Below, piece by piece: positions 58,216 to 64,000 of a DNA stretch of 64,000 bases (its first letter is position 1; every line of letters begins with the position of its first letter). The stretch covers positions 248,001 through 312,000 of the forward strand of contig CALSTU010000004.1 in assembly GCA_943789355.1 (NCBI GenBank), read 5' to 3'. The stretch is from UBA7430 sp002478765. GTDB lineage: Bacteria > Bacteroidota > Bacteroidia > Flavobacteriales > UBA7430. The position numbers were made by a program, and so were the translations under genes. Below the pieces are notes generated by a model that worked only from the letters and a program-made list of their open reading frames with translations, made no database searches and had not been told where the DNA came from.

Positions 58216-59748
58216 TTATTTTTTTATTGTTTTCAACGCGATGTTGATTCTTTTTAGAACCTCATCCTTTCCCAACAGAGCTGCAATTTCGTTCATAGAA
58301 GCTCCCGCACCTAAGCCCGTTACGGAAACTCTAAAACCAGGCATTACCGCCCCAAAACCTAAACCCTTTTCTTCCAAAAAAATCTTGAAGCAGGCACCGA
58401 TACTTTCAGGGTCAAAAGAATTTAGCGATCCGAGTAAATCTCTTAGTTCTGTAATGATTTCTGGCGTGCTTTCTTTCCATTTTTTCTTAATCGTTTTCTC
58501 GTCATAAGAGGTTGGAGCCTCAAAGAAGTATCGCCCCTCTTTTAGGATGTCTTTTACAAACGTGGCTCGCTCTTTCATTAGCTCACAAACGTTTGCGACA
58601 TATGAGTCATCAGCTACAAGACCAACCTCTGCAAGTAGGGGTTTTAATTGTGGTGCAAGCTCCTCCCCACTTTGCTTTCTCAGGTATTGCTGGTTAAACC
58701 AGTTTGTTTTGTCAAAGTCAAACTTTGCTCCTGCCCGGCCTACTCGATCCAAAGAAAACGATTCAATGAGTTCGTCCATTGTAAAAAGTTCTTTAGTTGT
58801 TCCGGGGTTCCAGCCCAAAAACGCCAACATATTGTTGAAAGCCTCAGGGTAGTAGCCTCTTTCTCGGTAGCCCGATGATTTTTCCCCCGTCTCTGGGTTG
58901 GTCCAATTGGTTGGAAATACTGGAAAGCCCAACCGATCACCATCTCTCTTGGAGAGCTTTCCATTTCCGTCAGGCCTCAGTATTAAAGGTAAGTGAGCGA
59001 ACTTGGGCATGTGTGTATCCCAACCCAAGTATTGATAAAGCAATACATGAAGAGGTGCCGAAGGAAGCCACTCTTCTCCCCGAATGACGTGAGAGATGTT
59101 CATGAGGTAATCATCCACCACATTCGCTAAGTGGTACGTGGGCATGCCGTCGGACTTAAACAGCACCTTGTCGTCTAAATTATTCGTGTTTACACTAACC
59201 CAACCGCGGATAACGTCTTCAAACTTCACATCCTCGTTACGAGGCATCTTTATTCGAATTACATGCTTTTCATTTGCGTTCAAACGCTTTTGAACCTCCT
59301 CTGCAGGAAGCGTTAAAGAGTTTTTCATACCGCTTCTTGTGACGGCGTTGTATTGTGGTGAGGCTACGCCTGCAGATTTCATTCGTTCACGCATTTCATT
59401 GAGCTCTTCAGGAGTGTCAAAAGCATAGTAGGCATACCCAGACTCAATCAATTGATCTGCGTATTGCTTGTACATTGGTTTTCTTTCAGACTGTCGGTAC
59501 GGTCCATTTTCCCCTCCTACAGAGGCGCCTTCGTCTATACCCATCTGACACCAAGCTAAAGCGTCAACAATATATTGTTCCGCACCGGAAACATAGCGAC
59601 TTTGGTCGGTATCTTCGATACGGAGCAAAAAATCACCACCATGCTTTTTGGCAAACAGGTAATTGTAAAGTGCTGTTCTTACACCACCCATGTGCAAAGG
59701 CCCTGTTGGGCTGGGTGCAAATCTTACTCTAACGCGTCTTTGTTCCAT
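58216..59748 (-). CDS. gltX: glutamate-tRNA ligase
   Basis: Class I synthetase, 510 residues. The HIGH-type motif is in FAPSPTGPLHMGGVRTALYN and the KMSKS motif in GKLSKRDGDRLGFPVF. The catalytic domain (1-330) and anticodon-binding domain are both present. The ATG at 59748 is used; an upstream GTG would add four residues. It may charge tRNA-Gln as well, which the window cannot show. Upstream gene of folB. Confidence 0.97.
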   Translation of the reverse strand: MEQRRVRVRFAPSPTGPLHMGGVRTALYNYLFAKKHGGDFLLRIEDTDQSRYVSGAEQYIVDALAWCQMGIDEGASVGGENGPYRQSERKPMYKQYADQLIESGYAYYAFDTPEELNEMRERMKSAGVASPQYNAVTRSGMKNSLTLPAEEVQKRLNANEKHVIRIKMPRNEDVKFEDVIRGWVSVNTNNLDDKVLFKSDGMPTYHLANVVDDYLMNISHVIRGEEWLPSAPLHVLLYQYLGWDTHMPKFAHLPLILRPDGNGKLSKRDGDRLGFPVFPTNWTNPETGEKSSGYRERGYYPEAFNNMLAFLGWNPGTTKELFTMDELIESFSLDRVGRAGAKFDFDKTNWFNQQYLRKQSGEELAPQLKPLLAEVGLVADDSYVANVCELMKERATFVKDILKEGRYFFEAPTSYDEKTIKKKWKESTPEIITELRDLLGSLNSFDPESIGACFKIFLEEKGLGFGAVMPGFRVSVTGLGAGASMNEIAALLGKDEVLKRINIALKTIKK

Positions 59749-59923
59749 TTTTTTAGCCACAATTTAATTTGCGAAATTACGAATTAATAAGTTGAACATT
59801 TATGAATAAAAGTTGAAAATTGCCATGTTGTTTTTTGAGGGGATGACTCGAACCCTCTTTCTAAATTATAAACAAAGACGTTAAGAACGATTCGATACCG
59901 GCAAACAACTAAAGAGAATAATG

Positions 59924-59931
59924 TATTTTTG
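59924..59931 (+). promoter_or_regulatory. -7 promoter box of the DUF4175 gene
   Basis: TATTTTTG, 4 nt before the ATG at 59936. An earlier in-frame ATG at 59921 would overlap the box, so the later start is preferred and the message is probably leaderless. Confidence 0.5.
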
Positions 59932-59935
59932 TCCT

Positions 59936-62900
59936 ATGCAGGACGATTATGCACTCATAACAAAGAAGCTAAGAGCCTTTGTGAAGAAATATTACCAGAA
60001 CAAGTTAATTCGGGGGTTAATCCTTTGTTTTGGCATCGTTTCAATGGGATTCATTTCTTTTGCGACTCTCGAGCACTTCGGTAATTTTGGACCAGAGCCC
60101 CGAGCTTTTATCTTTTGGCTTTTCTTGGCGTCTTCTTTGACGTTATTTGCGTTTTTTGTCCTTTCCCCTGCCTTTAGACTGTTAAAGCTGAGTAAGCAGT
60201 TGACTGATGCTGAGGCGGCGGAATTAATTGGCAAGCACTTTCCTGAAGTTGATGACAAGCTGCAAAATGTTTTGCAGCTCAAAATCCAGAGGTCAAGCAA
60301 TACGGCCCTGCTCGAAGCCAGCATCAAGCAAAAGGCTGCAGCATTGAGACCCATCCCCTTTTTAAAAGCGGTAGATTTTTTTGAAAACAAGCGGTTTGTA
60401 AAGTACTTGACCGTTCCTGCGGTTGTTGTGCTGTCACTTTATTTGTCGGGTAGAGAAACGATCTTGACCGAGAGTTCGGCTAGAATTATAGATTATCAAA
60501 CAGAGTATATTCCTCCCAATCCGTTTCAAATAACTGTTCTTAATGAGGTGCTTGAATGTGTTCAACATCAAGATTTTTTGTTTCGCATACAATTTACAGG
60601 TGAAGCGATTCCGGATGACGCTTTCTTAGAGCTTAAAGGTCTTCCCATCAAAATGAGAAGAATGCCCAATCACACCTTTGAATACCGCTTTAGAAACCTT
60701 CAAAAGAATCAAAACTTTACAATTAAGGCCGGCGAAAGATTTTCAAGGCAGTATTTAGTGAATGTTTTTCCGGCCCCATCTCTGGTCAATTTCGAACTTA
60801 CACTAGACTACCCCAGCTACACAGAAAGACGCGATGAGGTGATCGCGAATGTGGGCGGTGTTACGGTGCCAGAAGGGACCTGGATGCGTTGGGATTTAAC
60901 GACAGAAAACACCGACTCCATTGAGTCCGTTTGGGGGCTTCAGCATCAAAACCTTAAGAAAAACAACCCCAACAAGTTTTCTTTTCTCAGAAAAGCCAAT
61001 CAGTCGTTGCGCTACACCTTTTTACCCTTTAACAAGCACGTTGCAACGAAAGACTCTGTGAGTTACAACTTAAAGGTCGTTAAAGATGCTTACCCCATTG
61101 TTGACGCCACTCAATCATTAGATTCGACCTTACTGAGGTTAAGATACTTTAACGGACAAGTGAGCGATGATTATGGTTTAGAAAAATTACAATTTGTCAT
61201 AATAAGGCAAAATCACCCGAGAGACAGCATCATTCCCATTGAGATTAACAAAAACCTTAAGCAGTCAAACTTCTTTTTTGTGCTTGACCTGCTTTCTGTT
61301 GACTTTTCGGAGGATGAATTGATTGAGTATTATTTTGAGGTTTTCGATAATGACGAGATCAATGGATCAAAAAAGTCTAAGAGCAAGACTTTTGAGTTTC
61401 AGGCCCCAACGACCGATGAGATTAAGGATGCTTATGAAGAAAAGTCAGAAAGCTTAAAAGAGCAACTGGGTGAAAACGTAGAGCTTGCAAAAGAACTACA
61501 GAAAGATTTTAGAGACCTTAAAAAGAAATTGTTGCAGAAGGAAGAGCTCTCCTGGGAGGACAAGCAAATGTTTAATGAGGTTCTTGAAAAACAAAAAAAG
61601 TTAGAAAAAAACATTGAGCAGATTTCTCTTAGGAATAAAGAGAAAAACACGCTGATGAAGGAGTTCACAGAGCAAGACAAGAGGATCTTAGAAAAACAAA
61701 ATCAACTTGAGGAGTTGATGGATGAGTTGATGTCTGACGAAATGAGGGCGCTTTTCAATGAAATGGATCAGCTCATGGAGGATATGAATTCAGAGGAATG
61801 GATGGAGAAGCTGGAAGACCTTCAAATGAGCAATGAGGACCTCGAAAAGGAGCTCGACAGGAATTTAGAAATGCTTAAGAAATTTGAGTTTGACCAGGCG
61901 CTTGACAATGCCGTTGATCAGATGCAGAAAATTAAAGAGGAACAAGCCGCCTTAAATAATGCGACAAATGAACGTACAGAAGATCCTCTGGAGATTGCAG
62001 AGAAGCAAAAGAAAATAAATGATTCTTTCAAAAAACTATCAGAAGAGCTAGAGGCTTTGCGAGAACAAAATGATGCTTTGGAAAACAAAGAAAACCTCAG
62101 CGACACCAAAGATCTTGAGCAACGGGTTCAGGAGAAACAACAGGAGTCTCTAGAAAACCTAACCAAAGACAAGTTGAAAAAGGCCGCTCAGTCACAGAAA
62201 GAGAGTTTGGAGTCGATTGAAATGATGCTAAGTAAGCTAAAAGAGGCTCAAGGTGGAGGAGAGGAGAATTCACCCCCAGAGGATATGGCTGTTCTGAGGC
62301 AAATTTTGGAGAACTTAATTGATCTTTCATTGGAGGAAGAGGCCCTTTTGGTTGACTTGTCTGAAACCCAGAAGAACGACCCCAATTATGTTTCAATCAT
62401 ACATTGGCAAAACAAACTAAGTGACGACTCTAAGGTGTTAGAAGACTCTCTTTACGCTTTAAGCAGGCGACAATCACAGATAAAAGCGACCGTAAATAGA
62501 GAAATTAACGCGATCAGTGAGAACATTAAAAAGTCCCTTGATCACATGTCTGAGCGGGAAACCAAAAAGGCCCTAACCCGTCAGCAACTGGTCATGACCT
62601 CAGCGAACAATCTAGCTTTAATGTTGACAGACATTTTACACGCAATGCAGCAGGATGCCGGGCAGGGGATGCCGGGCGACCAACAATGTAACAAACCCGG
62701 ACCCACAAAACCCTCTCCGGGAGACTTGAAAAAAATGCAGGAGTCGTTGAAGCAACAGTTGGAGCAAATGAAAAACGGGAAACAAGATCTTTCGGGTCAA
62801 AAGCCAAACGGTTCAAGGTCAAAAGGTCTCGCAAAAATGATGCGCCGCCAAGAGATGATCAGGCGTCAGCTTGAAAAAATGGCTGACAAGATGGAGGGCT

Positions 62901-63244
62901 CCGAGAATAAAAGTTTAGAGGGTTTGCGGGACGCAATTCTTCAAATGGAGAAGACGGAAGATGACCTCTCTGATAACAATATTTCACAAGAAACCATAGA
63001 CCGCCAAAACAAAATTATCCAAAAGCTCTTGGAGGCAGACCTTGCGGAACAAGAGCGAGGAAAGGAGGAAGAAAGAGAAGCCAAAGAAGCCAAGCAACTT
63101 CCTCACCATGTAAAGAATTTACGGGAAGAATATCAGAAAAACAAGCTCAAGCAAGCAGAGCTTTTAAAGACGATTCCACCGGAGTTAAAACCTTACTTTA
63201 AGGAAAAGGTCAACGAGTATTTTCAAAAGTTAGACGAAGACTAA
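59936..63244 (+). CDS. DUF4175 family membrane-anchored coiled-coil protein
   Basis: 1102 residues. Three N-terminal membrane segments (LIRGLILCFGIVSMGFISFA, FIFWLFLASSLTLFAFFVLS, YLTVPAVVVLSLYLSG), then an Ig-like extracytoplasmic part (about 200-490) and a very long Glu/Lys/Gln-rich coiled coil (about 490-800, for example LEELMDELMSDEMRALFNEM). A Gly/Pro/Asn-rich stretch follows, and the end is a second charged helix. DUF4175 proteins occur widely in Bacteroidetes; an envelope structural role is inferred. The TAA overlaps the ybeY ATG by one base. Confidence 0.88.
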   Translation: MQDDYALITKKLRAFVKKYYQNKLIRGLILCFGIVSMGFISFATLEHFGNFGPEPRAFIFWLFLASSLTLFAFFVLSPAFRLLKLSKQLTDAEAAELIGKHFPEVDDKLQNVLQLKIQRSSNTALLEASIKQKAAALRPIPFLKAVDFFENKRFVKYLTVPAVVVLSLYLSGRETILTESSARIIDYQTEYIPPNPFQITVLNEVLECVQHQDFLFRIQFTGEAIPDDAFLELKGLPIKMRRMPNHTFEYRFRNLQKNQNFTIKAGERFSRQYLVNVFPAPSLVNFELTLDYPSYTERRDEVIANVGGVTVPEGTWMRWDLTTENTDSIESVWGLQHQNLKKNNPNKFSFLRKANQSLRYTFLPFNKHVATKDSVSYNLKVVKDAYPIVDATQSLDSTLLRLRYFNGQVSDDYGLEKLQFVIIRQNHPRDSIIPIEINKNLKQSNFFFVLDLLSVDFSEDELIEYYFEVFDNDEINGSKKSKSKTFEFQAPTTDEIKDAYEEKSESLKEQLGENVELAKELQKDFRDLKKKLLQKEELSWEDKQMFNEVLEKQKKLEKNIEQISLRNKEKNTLMKEFTEQDKRILEKQNQLEELMDELMSDEMRALFNEMDQLMEDMNSEEWMEKLEDLQMSNEDLEKELDRNLEMLKKFEFDQALDNAVDQMQKIKEEQAALNNATNERTEDPLEIAEKQKKINDSFKKLSEELEALREQNDALENKENLSDTKDLEQRVQEKQQESLENLTKDKLKKAAQSQKESLESIEMMLSKLKEAQGGGEENSPPEDMAVLRQILENLIDLSLEEEALLVDLSETQKNDPNYVSIIHWQNKLSDDSKVLEDSLYALSRRQSQIKATVNREINAISENIKKSLDHMSERETKKALTRQQLVMTSANNLALMLTDILHAMQQDAGQGMPGDQQCNKPGPTKPSPGDLKKMQESLKQQLEQMKNGKQDLSGQKPNGSRSKGLAKMMRRQEMIRRQLEKMADKMEGSENKSLEGLRDAILQMEKTEDDLSDNNISQETIDRQNKIIQKLLEADLAEQERGKEEEREAKEAKQLPHHVKNLREEYQKNKLKQAELLKTIPPELKPYFKEKVNEYFQKLDED

Positions 63245-63666
63245 TGCAAGAGCCCAAAATCAAATTTCATTCAGAGTGCGACTTCCGACAGACAAACCCC
63301 GAGACTTATGTTCTGTGGCTTTCTGCTGTTGCAAAGGAAGAAGGAAAGCTTCCTGAAGAAATCAATTACATCTTCTGTGACGACACGTATTTGCACAAGA
63401 TAAACTTGGAGTTCTTGAGCCACGATGATTATACAGACATTATTACGTTTGATTATGGTGTTGGAGACACATTGATTGGTGATGTATACGTGAGCGTTGA
63501 AAGAGTTTTAGAGAACTCAAAAACCTACAGCGAATCATTTGTTGAAGAAATGAATCGCGTGCTTGTCCACGGGCTACTTCATCTTTGTGGTTACAAGGAT
63601 AAAACGACATCAGAAGCAGCCGAAATGCGTAATAAAGAGAATTATTACCTATCTTTACGGGCCTAA
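63244..63666 (+). CDS. ybeY: rRNA maturation endoribonuclease YbeY
   Basis: 140 residues. The zinc site reads VLVHGLLHLCGYKDKTTSEA: His-x3-His is present, and the third ligand position, usually His in proteobacteria, is Asp here, which is usual in Bacteroidetes. INLEFLSHDDYTDIITFDYG and LIGDVYVSVERV are the other signatures. It starts at the TAATG overlap with the DUF4175 gene and ends before a terminator. Confidence 0.94.
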   Translation: MQEPKIKFHSECDFRQTNPETYVLWLSAVAKEEGKLPEEINYIFCDDTYLHKINLEFLSHDDYTDIITFDYGVGDTLIGDVYVSVERVLENSKTYSESFVEEMNRVLVHGLLHLCGYKDKTTSEAAEMRNKENYYLSLRA

Positions 63667-63687
63667 AACACTGATTTACAAGCGAGA

Positions 63688-63717
63688 AGCTGTTTTTTAA
63701 GTAAACAGCTGTTTTTC
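63688..63717 (+). terminator. terminator of ybeY
   Basis: Arms AGCTGTTT and AAACAGCT around a 7-base loop, followed by GTTTTTC. It lies between ybeY and mnmG. Confidence 0.65.
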
Positions 63718-63729
63718 AGTCAATTAAAA

Positions 63730-63745
63730 CGTTCCACGTGGAACA
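63730..63745. promoter_or_regulatory. parS-like palindrome (candidate ParB/Noc-type site)
   Basis: CGTTCCACGTGGAACA holds the perfect 14-bp palindrome GTTCCACGTGGAAC and differs from the parS variant TGTTCCACGTGGAACA at one outer base. It abuts the mnmG start codon. A role in chromosome segregation is inferred from the match; a local operator role is also possible. Confidence 0.6.
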
Positions 63746-64000
63746 ATGCTTATGTTTCAAGAAGAATACGATGTGATTGTTGTGGGTGCAGGCCACGCAG
63801 GTTGTGAGGCAGCGGCGGCGGCAGCAAATCTCGGAGCCAAGACTCTTTTGGCAACCATGAACATGGACACCATCGCGCAGATGTCCTGTAACCCCGCTAT
63901 GGGTGGTGTTGCGAAAGGTCAGATTGTACGCGAAATAGATGCGCTTGGAGGCTACTCCGCTTTGGTTACTGATGAAACCATGATTCAGTTTAAGATGCTA
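63746..64000 (+). CDS. mnmG: tRNA uridine-5-carboxymethylaminomethyl modification enzyme MnmG (3' end cut by window)
   Basis: FAD-dependent enzyme that, with MnmE, modifies the wobble uridine 34 of tRNAs. FQEEYDVIVVGAGHAGCEAA is the FAD-binding start, followed by MSCNPAMGGVAKGQIVREID and ALGGYSALVTDETMIQFKML. Only about 85 codons are in the window. The start is either the ATG at 63746 or the one at 63752 (MFQEEYDV, which fits the family better). It lies after ybeY and directly behind the parS-like site. Confidence 0.95.
   Translation, partial: MLMFQEEYDVIVVGAGHAGCEAAAAAANLGAKTLLATMNMDTIAQMSCNPAMGGVAKGQIVREIDALGGYSALVTDETMIQFKML

Noticed and set aside
63580..63610. YbeY considered inactive because the third zinc His is replaced by Asp
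   Set aside because: The GYKD variant is usual in Bacteroidetes YbeY proteins and the first two His and the rest of the fold are intact.

Overview
The window reads as a chromosomal segment of a member of the Bacteroidetes, most likely a marine or aquatic Flavobacteriales bacterium (the Cryomorphaceae/Schleiferiaceae type is a guess). The reasons are: many genes carry the flavobacterial -7 promoter box TAnnTTTG, several with a TTG 18-23 nt upstream, and there are no Shine-Dalgarno sequences; the gene orders are typical of the phylum (coaX-outer membrane protein-TPR-lptC-CNNM transporter-PpiD, GT5-like/panC/panD, DUF4175-ybeY-mnmG); there are a TonB-dependent receptor and secreted proteins with GCTDxxAxNYxPxA modules; and the genome carries DUF3109, DUF983, DUF6495-like and bacilliredoxin genes. 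No rRNA operon, prophage, intact IS or CRISPR array is visible.

Layout. 0-9.5 kb: truncated rlmN, an amidohydrolase, then a minus-strand block nfu / HEPN-like protein / hemB / hemL / truB / queA / ispD, followed by a gamma-carbonic anhydrase, a flavodoxin and a bacilliredoxin. 9.5-13.8 kb: class Ia ribonucleotide reductase (nrdBA) and a DUF3109 protein. 13.8-18.3 kb: an accessory block with a three-gene overlapping photolyase-type operon between a decayed fragment and an intact copy of the same secreted-protein domain. 18.3-20.8 kb: tRNA-Leu, prs, rplY, pth. 20.8-23.1 kb: an AT-rich patch with small unknown genes, fragments and a second copy of the glmS 3' end. 23-30 kb: glmS, a short GT5 glycosyltransferase, panC-panD, a flippase-like membrane protein, rfaE2, radA. 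30-42.4 kb: a HMA protein with its TonB receptor, hflX, then the envelope cluster (PpiD, CNNM/CBS, LptC, TPR, OMP, CoaX) and tRNA-Phe. 42.5-51 kb: DUF983, two paralogous hydrophobic microproteins, phosphohexomutase, polA, a TlpA-like thioredoxin, a very AT-rich spacer, rpiB. 51-64 kb: AddB/AddA-like nuclease-helicase, tRNA-Cys, folB, gltX, DUF4175, ybeY, a parS-like palindrome and the start of mnmG.

Most genes are housekeeping: tetrapyrrole, queuosine, pantothenate/CoA, dNTP and PRPP synthesis, tRNA charging and modification, LPS export and DNA repair. The most unusual content is the photolyase operon. It encodes a photolyase whose alpha/beta domain appears to sit after the FAD domain instead of before it, a 47-residue DUF2256 zinc-finger protein, and a bacterial (6-4)-photolyase/cryptochrome homologue that has lost the expected iron-sulfur cysteines. 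Other points of note are a perfect 36-bp palindrome inside pth, a duplicated glmS 3' terminus bracketing foreign-looking DNA, a set of promoters placed 4-5 nt before start codons (probable leaderless mRNAs), and an origin-like combination of an AT-rich spacer and a parS-like site.
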